From assembly GCA_950097015.1 (NCBI GenBank), contig CATNEN010000007.1, positions 10,479,001 through 10,543,000 of the forward strand: a stretch of DNA of 64,000 nt, given 5' to 3'. Positions 1 to 11,893 of this stretch are shown one piece after another (the stretch's first letter is position 1; the number at the start of each line of letters is the position of its first letter). Under the pieces are notes generated by a model. It made no database searches, was not told the origin of the DNA, and saw only the letters and a program-made list of their open reading frames with translations. The translations under genes were made by a program, and so were the position numbers. Source of the stretch: Macrostomum hystrix. Taxonomy: Eukaryota; Platyhelminthes; Macrostomidae.

Positions 1-2999
1 TTGTTCTGCGATTGCTGGAACTTGGCTGCCTTGTCCCAAAGGCCGGGCTCCAGTTGATACGGGCTTTAGCAGTAGTTAAGCAGGCAGCGGAAAGTATCGC
101 AGTGTCAGATTCTTCCCTCCCTGCCTTGCTTTCTTGAACTCTCCAGTCCCTCCCGGTCTCTTGTGTGTATGTGAGCTGTTTCCCCACTCGCCTTGAGAAG
201 TCGGCTAACGCTAGGGGAAGAGAGAGAGGGAAGTCTGGGCCGATACAAAACAGTCCCAGCGAACACACACTAGACCTGAGCCCCTCTTCCCCATTTCCTT
301 TCCACTGTCTGTCTGCCCCCGCCGCGTGCGTCCCCCCAGCCCAGCCACAATATCGCGCTGAGGTGGGCGGCGCGGAGTGCAGTCTGGCCGCCGGGGTTTG
401 AACAGGGAGGGCGTGGGCTGGCGTGGGGCGGCAAGGCGGGCTAGGGGAGGGTTGAGGGGGGTTGCGGATGGCCTGACCAAAAGTTATCGATCGTATTCTG
501 CAGACAGAAATGCGGGGGGGTCGCTTGGAGGGGTTGAAGGTCTGGAACGGTTAGGCCTAAATGCCCATTCCCCACGGATCAATAACTTTGCGCTCGTTAG
601 AGCCTTTCTCCTTTTACAGCGCCGGTGCGTACACTGGGGTGGCGCCGCCTTGCGCACAGCAGAAAGCTAAACTAAGGCCCGCATTTTTTCTAATTAAGTC
701 GTCGCCTAATACCCCACAATCTCTCTTCAGCATCCCCATCAATCTCTGCACTGTCAGATTCCCCTCCCACTCGCCTGGATCCTGCAGCCAGCCAGCCAAC
801 CGGGGCCGCTGTGGCCAGTCGCACAGCCTGTGCATAGCTCGCGCACCAATAAATGGCTGAATATTAGTTAGAGTTATAGCCTATAGGGGAGTTTATTGGG
901 GCGGTGGAGTGGGGGTTGCTGAACTCTCCGGCCATTCCGCCCCTCCAAGTCGTGCTGATTCCTCTAGAATTCGTGCGCGCATTAGGCTAGCGTCCTTTTC
1001 CCGCCTGTCCCACCCACCCCACTATCCGTTCCGTCGCCTCGGTCAGTCCACTCGTGCCGTGTCCCCCCGCGCTTCTAAGCTGAAACTTGGGGACTTGAGG
1101 CGTGCCGCACTGGTATGGACTTAGCGGGGGAGTCGAGACGGGCCATGCCAAAACTGCCAACTGACCGGCCATTTCTCTTCCTTAGCGCTCCCAACCTGCT
1201 GTTGCTGCTTCCTGAATCCTGATGGCTCTTAGCCGCGATACCCAGTCCCAAGGCGCAAAATGGTCGTCGTATTTGGGGTCCATTTATTGCTGCAGTCTGC
1301 CCCGCCACCTGTGCACTGCCCTAGTTGGGGGAGGGCAGCCGGTCGGTCAACTTCCGGCTGCAGGTGAACAGTCGAACTCGCGGCTCCAGTGGGCGAGGAA
1401 GGCATGCAGCGTGTCCACCGGGTTGCCTGTACGCAGGCTGCATATGTAGATCTTCTGTTCTTACTTACAATGTGCACCTGGACCATGGTTATGCGCATGG
1501 ACGCTTCCGAATAGTAGGTGACAAATGCAGAGCTGCACCGCGCTCCGTGCCAAGTGGCTTTGGAGTTCTGACTCGTAATCTACTACTAACAACTACTACT
1601 ACCCACATTGGCCGACCCATTCAATTTGGTCAGTGGTAAAACTGTAAAAACGTGAATGTTTACGTGGTTAAATGGTGGGGTTGATTCGAAGGGGTAATCG
1701 GCTACTCTGGTATTACGAGCGTATACCTCACGTGCCTTGACAAAGACTGAGGGCAAAGGCGGTCAGCCTGCAATCATATTTTGTGCCGAATGGGTTTGCA
1801 CGCTGCTGACCTGCTGAATTCGCTTATCTTTGACGGCTGATTTACAGCTCGAATCCGCTTGCCTGCCTCGGGGAAGTGCACTCGAACAGTTGACTTGGCT
1901 TCCCGACTCGGCCTGCGTTCAGCAAAGCAAATAAGCAAGCCTAGGCCTGCCTACTCAAAGGGCTCAAATATTTACCATGTGTTGTTAAACTGAGTGGGTG
2001 GAATCATCGGACAATATGGATATTGGACAACAGGAGAGCCTCGTAGACTGGATTTAAAGAGCATTTCGACATATTTCTCAGTTAAAAAAGTCCAAAACCA
2101 ACAGCAAAGCTTTTCGATTATTAAGAAACAGAAAAGCTGCGTCTCTTAGGCCGTTCGTGGCTTGGCAAGTTATAATCAGCGACCCCCCCGGAGCGACAGG
2201 TGTTGGCGGGTGTTAAACAAAACATCTCACGATCTCAGACTCAAGCCAGAGTCCCGCTGTACAGGCGAGGCGACTAATAGTAGGCCGCGCCTGAGCAAAC
2301 ACGAAGCCCCGATGGCTACAAGGCGAGCACTCACAATGCCCCCAGGCGCTTGGGCTGCTAATCCCATCCGTCAGGGATGTGCGAAGAAAGTGTGGTTAAC
2401 TCACTCTTATTTTATTCGCACTACGGCTGGGATTCCCGTGCTCGGCATGCCGGCACGGCTTCGGTCTCTCATCAATCGCCTCCGGGCGCTAACTGCAAGC
2501 TCCATTCGCCCGAATTGATGGCTGCCCCGACACATTCGCTTAGTCCCGTTGGCAGGGCGCTCTATTCCTCTGACAATTGCTACCTTGGACCAGCATTAAT
2601 TAGCGATGCCTTTGGCCGCTCGCTTCATATAAGATAAATTGGGATTTAATCCCCTCCGTTGGGATTGTGTCGTGCAGTCTATGGAAGAATACGTTTAAGT
2701 TGTACCTCCAGGTCTTCTTGAGGTGTTCTGCTGTGCGATTATTATCGTAGTCACTCTATGCCAGTGAAAAAGAGGGAAGCACGAACTCATGAAAAAGGAA
2801 CTATTTTTTCCTGTGATTTCACTTTACTGCATCCATGCAGTGACAATCTCTCGATTCAGTTGATCGGCGCCCGTGACAACAAACTCAAACAATATACAAG
2901 GAAGGACTGTTTCACTTAACTTAATCACTATGTGCTACTCAACAAGTAATATGCGTCGCGTCACGATCATTACTTAAGATGATGTTAATTTAACAAAGC
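1..2999. other. No recognisable gene; GC-rich, promoter-like DNA
   Basis: About 3 kb in which no protein family, RNA gene or transposon could be recognised on either strand. The first 1.5 kb is GC-rich with many CpG and GGGG/CCCC runs and looks like promoter or 5'-flanking DNA of a gene outside the window. Open frames here (for example 118 codons at 2162-2518, +) have skewed, low-information composition and no splice context, so they are not called. Confidence 0.4.
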
Positions 3000-3003
3000 T
3001 TAC

Positions 3004-3081
3004 TTCCTTGCTCCAACGGACCTTACGCTCGGTCAGCAGTTCGTCTAGCTCGGCGGTCTGGTACCTGACGTCTGCGAAGAT
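3004..3081 (-). CDS. Orphan candidate internal exon (26 codons)
   Basis: On the minus strand a 78-nt open segment is bounded by a good acceptor (…GCCACAG before ATCTTCGC) and a canonical donor (GAA then GTAAGC), with both ends in phase 0. It would encode a charged helical peptide beginning IFADVRYQTAELDELL. The family is not recognised and no partner exon was found nearby, so the parent gene may lie largely outside the window or the exon may be spurious. Confidence 0.28.
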
Positions 3082-3431
3082 CTGTGGCGTAGCAACATTG
3101 GCGTAACAATGTAGTAATGTTGAAGTTGTAACGATCTGATTTCAGCGGCTTGCCTAATACATAAAGTGGACATCCATCACTGATAACAGACTGAAAACTT
3201 AAAACAGGGTCTATCATCAGATATCATGAAGTTGACGGGCCATCAAAAAATAAAGGAACTGCACTTAGCGAGTGTATTTCAGACTGTAACACGGGGCGGC
3301 ATTCTAGGAAAGTCGCAGTTTTACAGCAAGGAAAATTTTCAAAAATATTAGAATTGGCAAATTTTCTGTCAATAAAAATATCACAAACCTTTAGGAAAAT
3401 ATATTCTTATTTTTTAGCAATGTTCTTTCAG

Positions 3432-3711
3432 CAAAAGAGCGTGGCTTTGCCCATGTTATTGCATTTTATGAACAGGTGCGAGACAGAAAATACTCCAACA
3501 GACTGGAGGAGGGGCTGAGGGCGCTCAGAACGCTCCAGAAGGCAGAGAGCGGGATCGTGTACAGATTGGTCACAGAAGTGCAGCAGGGGAGCGAGAAATC
3601 TTTCGGGACCAAAGCAGCATTTGTGCGGCCAAAGAGGAGTGAATTTTCTGCACAAGGCATTGTTTGTGCTTCACACGTTTATACAACTAAACAATTAGAG
3701 GAATCTGAATG
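3432..3711 (+). CDS. Candidate terminal exon of an unrecognised gene
   Basis: After a strong acceptor (TTCTTTCAG, ending 3431) an open frame of about 92 codons runs to a TGA at 3709-3711, with AATAAA about 165 bp further on (near 3876). The peptide is rich in charged residues (it contains the run RKYSNRLEEGLRALRTLQKA) and looks like an amphipathic helix. Family and upstream exons are unknown. A short ATG frame from 3225 could be an upstream exon, but its phase does not clearly match. Treat as tentative. Confidence 0.27.
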
Positions 3712-4233
3712 AGCCACTCAGACTTGCACTTCACAAAAATGAGAAGTGACTCAACAGTTTTTACACATGCCACATGAAAAAGATGCTGTTCTGTGATGAA
3801 TTCGAGTTCAGATAAACTGCGCCATCCAGAAGCATCAATAAGCTGCACAATTCCCTAGTTGGAACTGAAGGATTGTCAATAAAAACTTATTAAGTTCCAT
3901 ATTGGGACAAAACCACAGCAAATTTGCTAAGGCAGCAAGAAAATATTTGGGAAAATTATTGCGGGATGACGCGTAAAGAGAAAATCAATCATAACCGATG
4001 ATGATAGTCAATAAATTTGGGCGGGCTGGAATGACGCAGCAGAGTACGCTCGTTCGTACACGAATGTACATTGCGGGTTTTGGGGTACACACTGGCCAAT
4101 CAGAGCCGAGTCACAAACAACACGCAAAGGTGGAGTTCTAAGCCGTGAACGGCGCTACTGATTCTTTGAATTCTTTCAGAACCAACGCCAAGCAGAGCTC
4201 ATTGTTTCCGACTGCAGGTAGACTATTTCAATG

Positions 4234-7200
4234 TCAGAGAATGGCGCAAACCTCGCTCTCCTCCACCTTGTTGTTCTTGTTCTTCTTCTTGCCGTTGCCC
4301 TTGGACTTGCCGTGCCCGTGGCCGTGCTTCTTCTTCTTCTTCTTAGGCTTCTTGACCGGCTCCTCGGGCGTGGCGCCGGAGTTCTGCGTGTCCACCGAGA
4401 CTATGGTCTCGCCCTCGTCGGAGAACTCGTCCGGCCTTGGCGGCATCTGTCGCGTCTCGCCGGCTGAACTTGGAGCCGCCGCTGCGGCAGCGGCTGTTGC
4501 GGCGGCACCCGCGGCTTCGCTGCGTCGGCTGTTGCGATGCCGCTCGATGTCGTCGGCCAGCTGGTCCATGCCGGCGCTGCGAGCATACTCGTCCGCCTGG
4601 AGGCTCTGCCCACCGGAGTGAACCTGCGGGTTGGGATGAAGGGTCGTATCGGACCAATGCGTGAAGGAAATGTCAGAACAGAAAGGAACCAAATTCTGCA
4701 GGGATCGTCAGGCAAAGGATCCGAACAGTCTGATATCAGAAATCAACACTGATATCCCTGCAGAATTTGCAAGCGCTTGACCGAAGGCTCACTTCCGAAG
4801 GCACTGGCAGGCCGGCCTTGAGCAGCCGGCGACCGAAATCCTCTCGCTCCTTCTCGATGCACAGCGTGATGAGGTTCTTGAACCGGTGCGGCTGGTTTGG
4901 GAAGATTTTGTTCAGCTTAGCCAACGTCTCGAAGCTCAGATCGGACCAGAAGCCATCGATGAGCTGGTTGAACAGGTCTTCGTTGTTCTTGACGACGGCG
5001 TCGTACAGGTTCAGGTAGACAGCCAGCAGGTAGTGAGAGTGGCCGCTGGTGTCCTTGCGCTCCGTTCTGATGGCCTGCCGATAGTGGGACTTCACCATGT
5101 CCGCGTTGCTTAGCAACGGGTAGCCGCCCGACTTGCGCATGTCTGCGTTGGCACTTGCGGACTGTGGACAGGCGCAGAATATGGCGGGTGAATGAGCGAT
5201 TCTTGTGCGAGATGGTTTTGACTTCGATGGACAGTGGTGGGAGATGGTATGCACATGAGGGACAGTGGTGGGAGATGGTATGCACATGAGGGACAGTGGT
5301 GGGAGATGGTATGCACATGAGGGACAGTGGTGGGAGATGGTATGCACATGAGGGACAGTGGTGGGAGATGGTATGCACATGAGGGACAGTGGTGGGAGAT
5401 GGTATGCACATGAGGGACAGTGGTGGGAGATGGTATGCACATGAGGGACAGTGGTGGGAGATGGTATGCACATGAGGGACAGTGGTGGGAGATGGTATGC
5501 ACATGAGGGACAGTGGTGGGAGATGCTATGCACATGAGGGACAGTGGTGGGAGATGGTATGCACATGAGGGACAGTGGTGGGAGATGGTATGCACATGAG
5601 GGACAGTGGTGGGAGATGCTATGCACATGAGGGACAGTGGTGGGAGATGGTATTCGGTTGTTCAGAGGTCGCGGTGCAGCAGATTTTCCTATTTCGGCTC
5701 GAAATCAAGTGTGTTTGAAGTTCACAAAGCTTCAGAAGGAACTGGCGGCTCACATTGTCTGGCAGCTCGGTGTTGGCGCCGGCGCGCACCAGGTTGTTGT
5801 ACATAAACTCCTCGTCGATGCCCTGGGCGTAGTGCAGGGCTGTGCGTGTGTTCTACAATGTTCAAGTTTGCGGGTGTTAGGACATCGTAAGTGCCAAATC
5901 AGACGGAGGTATGACGAGACGATTGCCGATCACCAGGACTCACATAGTCGCGCAAGTCGACTTTGTCAGGGTGCTTGTCGAGGATGTGCTTCAGAATGAA
6001 GCGGCGCTCGTAGATCACCGCCCAGTGGATGAGGCTCTGGCCCTTCTTGTCCGAGACTTCGCAGACGTCCTGCGTGGTGGCGTCCCTGAAGCCGGCGGTG
6101 TTGCCTAGAACAGTCAGCTGGCGGAGGTTCCGGTACTGGGCCTGCGGGAAATTAATTAAAAAAGGCCACGTTGAAAAGGGTCCAGACAGGTCCGAGGACC
6201 ATTGCCATTGGAAACCAGTTGAGTCGATTTGAAAATAGGCAGACGCTGAAGCCAAGGACTTTTTTCTTTTCCTTCGCTCCGTCAGCCAAGGCAGCTTGAA
6301 TTAACAAAGCATTGAATAAGCCATGCGCAGGGGCTGAGTGGGTGAGTCCTTTGTCCCGAGCACACTTTGTTAACTGGAGCTGGGAAAAAAAGAGAATTTT
6401 CGAGAGCAAAAACCCAGAATGAAGCAGCTGCTTTTCAGGTTCCCGGCGATACTCCAGTTCAATGGGAATTTCTTCCCCATCGTAGAGCAGTTTGACGAAT
6501 ATGGCGGTACCGCTGACAGCTGGGGTGGAGCAGAGAGACGAGGAGTTCATTGTGCCTGCCTGAGGCTCAATGCGTGTATGAGACCGCACAAGAGCTCCAC
6601 GGAAACGCACCCAGGTCTTCTCGATGCGGCCCAGCCGCTCCACGAACTGCTTGTCCGCCTTGGCCTTGCTGAGCCGCAGCTTGGCCACGCTGCGCCAGCC
6701 CAAGCAGGGCCAGAAGCCGGAGCCGAGGCAGACGGCACGGAGCTCGTCCTCGGACATGGCTCGCAGCACTGGAAGCAGGGCGGCGTCCAGCTCATCCAGT
6801 GAGTCGAGAATGGCCGCAACATCGAATTGGTCGCGCCGCCTGAGCTCGGCGAGTGTGGCCTGGTCCGCCAGGTTGCGCAGGCGGCTGTCGGCCTGCCAGA
6901 AGCGGTAGCCCATCTTGACCAGGTGGTCGAAGATCTCCCGCTCGTGGGAGAAGAAGGCCAGCATGATTTCGTGGTCCAGGGTGGCCAGGGAGGTCTGGTA
7001 GTCCACACAGTTCTGCACCAGGGGCATCAGAATGTCCTTGTTGGGGTGGTCCGAGGCCTGCAGAAGATGAAGGCGCGGAACAGAATTTCATTACCATTTA
7101 GGGGCTCTCACCTGTAAGGAATATGCTATGAGACAACTCGGAGTGCATGCCTCTGACCCACTGGGCAAAGCTGGCTCGCTTACCCTGAATGCGATCCAGA

Positions 7201-8532
7201 AGGGCACCATCATGCCGCCACCTTCCTGGTCCTCCCGGAAGCGCACCGGAAAGTCCACATGCGGCTGCGTTCGCTCCAGCAGCAGCTGCGCCACCCCCCA
7301 GCTGTAGGGGCAGTCGATGAGCTGTCGCAGCACCGGCTGCCTCTCGGCGCTGCCATCCTCGGCAAGACGGCTTTCATCGATCAAGTCCAGCCTCAGGTCC
7401 GCGTTCTCTTCCAGGGCGGCCCGGAGAGCCGCGGCATCGCCCGCCAGGCAACGGTGGACCAGCGACACGGTGGGCCGCATCTCGATGAGGTAGTCGCGAA
7501 TCTCCGGATGCCGCTTGGCGATGTCCAGGTGATAATTGGTCACCTTCACCCAGTAGCTGAGCAGCTCGGCCACCTGCTGCATGTCGCCCTCTTTGATCGC
7601 CTCATCAAGCGGCGGCGTGAACATCTCGAGGGTCTTTAGCACGGCGCGGTTGCCTGTGCACATGCGGGCGGTGCGACCTTTGTCGTTGGCGAAGCCCGGG
7701 TCGACGCCGATCTTCAGGTGAGGAGGTTCAGGTTCAGGTTTATATTTACTGATCGACAGATCAGACCGCAAAAAGCATCTGCGAGACTCTGGGATCTAAT
7801 ATTATGATGGCTATTTCTCTGCTGGATCATGTGATCCGAGTAGTTAGCGCCTGGGTCATTGGGATCTGGGTAGGTAGACGCTGTTTCTATGGAGACAGAT
7901 GGATCCCCAACAAACTGCGAGAAACTGTGTCAATCAGAGTGTGGCTAAGAAAAATGAGAGGCCTCATCGAATCGAATTTTCTATCCTCAAATTGAAGAAA
8001 TATCCTCACGTACATGAATGCTGAAAAATCGACTCACCTTGAGCAGCGCGTTGATCATGGGCAGCGGGGCTGAGCAGGCCACGGCAAAATGCAGCGCGGT
8101 GTTCTTGGTGAGGTTGCGCATGTTGTAGTTGATGCCCGCCAGCGAATACGCGAACACGGTGGAGGCCAGGCGGCCGGTGTCCAGGGACTGCAGGTTCTTG
8201 GACACGGCCAGCCAGTGCAGCCAGCCGTTTCCGTTCTTGTCCTTGAAGTTGATCTCGGCCTCGGACAGCTCGGGTATCAGCTGATGCAGCCGGTCCAGCC
8301 CTTCGTCAGTCAGGCCTACCAGAATCTCCTTCATCTCCTCCATAGCGGTTGGCGGCGGCGGCGGCTCCTGTGGCAGCGGCTCGGCGGCCTCGTTGAACTC
8401 CTCCTCGAGCTCGGCCTCGGCCTCCGGGGGCTGCAGCTGCTCGGCGGTGCCCGGCCGCTTCTGCAGCTCCGAGGCGGAGCCGGCAGGGGAGGCGGCCGCC
8501 TCGTCCTGCTGCGGGTCGTCTTTGTGCGTCAT
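4234..8532 (-). CDS. Ankyrin-type protein with polybasic tail and CaaX box, 7 exons, 841 aa
   Basis: Exons in transcript order: 8532-8038, 7711-7184, 7057-6611, 6141-5944, 5852-5754, 5161-4793, 4623-4234. All six introns are GT-AG and phase 0; the exons sum to 842 codons including stop. The start is the ATG at 8530-8532; a longer upstream frame would need a TTG start. The N-terminus is acidic and proline/glutamate-rich. Ankyrin-like helices follow (motifs NGWLHWLA, NTALHFAV, QSLIHWAV, RTALHYAQ) around a long non-ankyrin helical middle. The last exon has an alanine run, a lysine tract, a short His/Gly stretch and ends CAIL, a CaaX box whose terminal Leu predicts geranylgeranylation, so the protein is inferred to be membrane-tethered. 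No exact orthologue is recognised. The exon 3 donor (GTGCGT at 6610) is the weakest junction. Intron 5 holds a 31-bp minisatellite. Confidence 0.72.
5224..5653. repeat. 31-bp minisatellite, about 14 copies, in an ankyrin-gene intron
   Basis: Near-perfect tandem copies of a 31-bp unit containing GGGAGATGGTATGCACATGA fill most of the intron between 5162 and 5753. Only a G/C variant (GATGCT for GATGGT) and edge decay are seen. Because 31 is not a multiple of 3, all frames cycle and stay open, which produces long spurious open frames. Confidence 0.95.
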
Positions 8533-9600
8533 ACCGCAATGCTCAGTGTGCACCAGTGACAAGTTCTCAAACGGTTCGCTCCGACTGCAGCTGTTTGGCA
8601 GTGGAAGCAGATTTCTATGAGGGATTTCTGGCTCCAGCCGGTTGTGCTATTGTTTTCCCGGCCTGTCCCAGCTGCCGGGTTTATGAGCCTCCCCCTCACC
8701 CCAACCCAATTGCACGCGTTATCGATTTTCCGCCGCTCCGTCTCTCCCGGTTGCAGCCTCTCAGTCTGCTGCAGGCCGCTGCTTCTGAGCGGTCTTGAGC
8801 AGCTGAAGAAACTTTTGCTTCTCTTTCTGCCCCGCAGGCGACTCCCCAGCCTCGCTGAGCATAGCAGTACTCTGGACCCAAGCAAACATGCGGAACCTCC
8901 ATGCCAAAGCCTGCGAGACACGCCACTGCGGCGAAACAATGCAAGCGTCGTCATGGCAACAGATGCAAGCCTCTGGCGCCCTCTCGTGCCCAGCCCTGCC
9001 CCTGTCCAACTCTGGGGCTATGCGGGCAAGACTTGGAAAGGGACTTGGCTCCCAGTTTCTGGGAAGGCTGTGGAAATATGCATGGGACAGAGCGGCCGCG
9101 TGCGCGCGAGTGACGTCAGATTCTGCAAATGCCAGCGGCTGCAACAGCTGGAAATGTAATTTTGCTTGCTGCAACCTGGCAAATTTTAATATGCCATAAT
9201 GACTGGAAACTGGGGCCCAAGCTAGTCACTCAAGTCAATGAAGAGTGCGCAGACCAGGCTTCATCACTTGTCTCTCCCGTGGAAACCGGAGACCTGAAAA
9301 TAAAAGTAAATTTTATATTGGCCTCTGCCCTCAATAGCTTAAATTGCACGACAAGCCTCCAAGCCCTCCCTCATAGACTGCGCCCCAAATCGATGCTGCC
9401 TCGTTGCGGATTCGAGCTCAGGGACCTTGCTGCGAGTTTCAGAGAGCTAAAAACAGTAGAAAGAGCGCGGCAATTCGTTTACCTACACTTTTTCTGCATC
9501 TTCTAAAATATTCAACCAATGGTTGAATATTTTATATCAATGGTCATGAAAATTCAGAAATGGGGTAAAAAATTCCACTTTACCCGATGACAACTTCCAG
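8533..9600. other. 5' flank of the ankyrin gene; no further gene seen
   Basis: The region is upstream of the ankyrin-gene start on the minus strand. It contains GC-rich and AT-rich patches and no recognisable family. A TGACGTCA-like CRE sequence (GTGACGTCAG) is visible near 9111-9120 and could be a promoter element; that is inference only. Confidence 0.35.
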
Positions 9601-9639
9601 AATCACAGAACATCGGCATCTTCGAGATATTCAATGATT

Positions 9640-10150
9640 CTCGTGTGTGTGTGTGTTAGCCTTGGCTCGGTGGGCCAGGGCCAGTACCTGCTCCTGGGAA
9701 AAGCTCGGCGAAGAAGCCCCAGACGGTCTTGGGCTGGGACCAGAGATCCCGCGGGACGAGCGAGGTGGGACGAGCCGGGCAGGCGAACAGATGCGTGACC
9801 GACTCTTCCTCGCCGTGGCAACGCGGGCAGGTGGCAGGCGACTCCTGGTCAAGGAGGTGCTTAAAACTGGCGAAGGCAGAAGGTGAAGGCAGAAACCCGA
9901 CCGTAGTTGGGCTAGCGTGGCCCGGGCGGAGCGCGGCAACTGCGTCTCGGAGGCGTCGATCACAGGCGGCGGCGCGCCGAGGACCCGATTAGGTTGCCGG
10001 TCCAGCAGGCGTTTCTGCACGCAAGCGGTGTGGAGGGCGATGGAAAGCTGGCGGGTGGTGAGCGGGACCGGGGGAAGGACGGAGAAGCGGCTGATGCACG
10101 TTGATGATTCTCGTTGGCGTGTCTGGTGGCAAAAACTACCAATATAGGAA
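9640..10150 (-). pseudogene. 5'-truncated LINE (non-LTR retrotransposon) reverse transcriptase tail
   Basis: The minus strand reads through the C-terminal region common to many LINE reverse transcriptases: NRVLGAPPPVI, then LPRSARATLAQLRSG, then, after a one-base frame change near 9870, a zinc motif CPRCHGEEESVTHLFAC followed by PARPTSLVPRDLW. The order and spacing are typical of that domain. Everything upstream (endonuclease and polymerase core) is missing, as with 5'-truncated insertions. A (GT)n run lies next to the 3' end. The frameshift and truncation make it a dead copy. Confidence 0.72.
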
Positions 10151-11407
10151 TAGTTTTTCTGCTCACAAAATATCATCATGTACGAGCCATGTCGGCTATC
10201 ATTGTTGACTATTTTTCATTTATTATATTGTTAATTAGTACATTATTAAAGCATTATGGATTTGCCATAAAGGTTTAAACAGAGCAATGTTAGTTGCCAT
10301 TGTCACAAGGGCTTTCGACAAGAATCACTGAATATCTCTACGCTGACTCGGACGGCTTTGAAAGTAGTTAATCGTAAAGGTAGGAAAATTTTGATCGCTA
10401 TGTGGACTTTAACGAAAATCGGCATTCGGTTTGGGAGCCATCGAGAAGTAGGCAGCGGCTATTTGAAATAGCCCGTGGTCTTTGTACTGTTAATAAACTT
10501 GCAGTACCTCAGCAGCTGTGTACACTCTGGGCACAAAGGCCTGATGAATGGCTTGTGTTGTGTGGATCTATTGCGGCCTTAGTATCCCAACCTATTAGTA
10601 AATTATCTGAAACGTGAAGGAAACTCGGAAGACGAAATGCTGGCTCAGTAAATTCCAGCTTTGCCAAAGCAGAGGTTCAATCGAGAAACACCCAGTCCTG
10701 GATGCAACGCTCCGAGCCATTGCGCGGGCCTCACTTTATTAACAAAATCGCAGATGAAAAAAATCGAGACAAATTCAACCGAGGCTCAACTCAAAATCAT
10801 CCGACTGGAGCGAAAAGCAAAAGCCAGAGAAAACTGACAGGTAGACAAAGGTAGAAAAATTGTTTGCCGGTCAACGCCAAATAAAAACACTGAGGGCACA
10901 ATAAATACGCGCGATAGTTTTCTGCAGTCTAACAAAAAATAGGAAAAATAAACCATCTACCTACTCAGTAGTAAAAGTAGAGTAAAAATGAGAAAATAAC
11001 ATTTGTGTGTGGAGAGAAATAAATGTCAAGTGCCGCGCACAGGAGGTTCCGAAGAATATCATTTTTTACAGAAAATGTACAAAACTGCAAATAATGTCAT
11101 AAGCGAAACAGACTCGCTCGCTGTACAGAAGATGGCCGACTAACTTCTAGTAGTGAAGCGTAAAGCAAGAAACAGTAATTGATCTCAATTTCAGCGGCAG
11201 GCCAAACACCAAAGGATTATTAGGGAGCTGGTCTAAGTCCCACTGGTTAGTAAGGTCGATCGCCGCCTTTTCAGCTTATTTGCCTGCATGAAATATGCCA
11301 CAATGAATTTTATCATTGTGTAGGCAGACAGAGTGCTACAGGCAGGCTCCAGGCATTGTCAGACTGGTGGCCGACAGCTCAACAGTAACGAATTGGGCAA
11401 TGTGGGA
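10151..11407. other. Intergenic DNA without recognisable features
   Basis: AT-rich DNA between the LINE tail and the DNA transposon. No conserved coding frame, RNA gene or repeat array was recognised. Confidence 0.4.
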
Positions 11408-11600
11408 CACAGTGCTCATGGGAAGTCAAAATGACACAAAAAATTGCCCAAGAAAATGATTTTGTAAACCATATACCAGAGCATCTCGTATACCCAGAAC
11501 AGGTTTTTTTTAAATCGTAAGTGCTTGTCCTAGCGTACAACAGACTTTTTATTTTATTCAGCTTAAACAGGTCCTTTATTGTGAAGTTGCAACGAAAAAT
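11408..11600 (+). repeat. Left terminal inverted repeat of the DNA transposon
   Basis: It starts CACAGTGCTCATGGG. The first ~145 bp match the reverse complement of 14030-14181 with only a few differences (for example GCATCTCG versus GCACCTCG), and a further ~45 bp match imperfectly. The first seven bases equal the V(D)J RSS heptamer CACAGTG. Confidence 0.9.
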
Positions 11601-11893
11601 GAAGCATTCCCATCTTTTTAGTATTTTATGCTGATCCTGCAATGCACAGAGTATTTAGTTTTGATTAGGGACGGCAGGAAAAAGTACAATAAATATTGAC
11701 TGCTGAGATTGTATCATGACTTTTGTGTGATGCATCACAGATGTGATATGGCAGTGTACAAAGTTGTAGAAAGCACTGTACATATGCGGCTAGTCACCTC
11801 ACTTGAAAATAAAGTCTGATATTGTCTGTCCTGTGACATAAATTGTTCCTTGCATCTATGCATAGCTCAAACGTTCTATTCGAATTCAGAAAA

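Noticed and set aside
2162-2518. 118-codon open frame near the left end
   Set aside because: No homology, no splice signals, atypical composition; likely chance.
8533-8562. Ten-residue N-terminal extension of the ankyrin protein
   Set aside because: It would start at TTG, not expected in a nuclear gene; the ATG at 8530-8532 was used.
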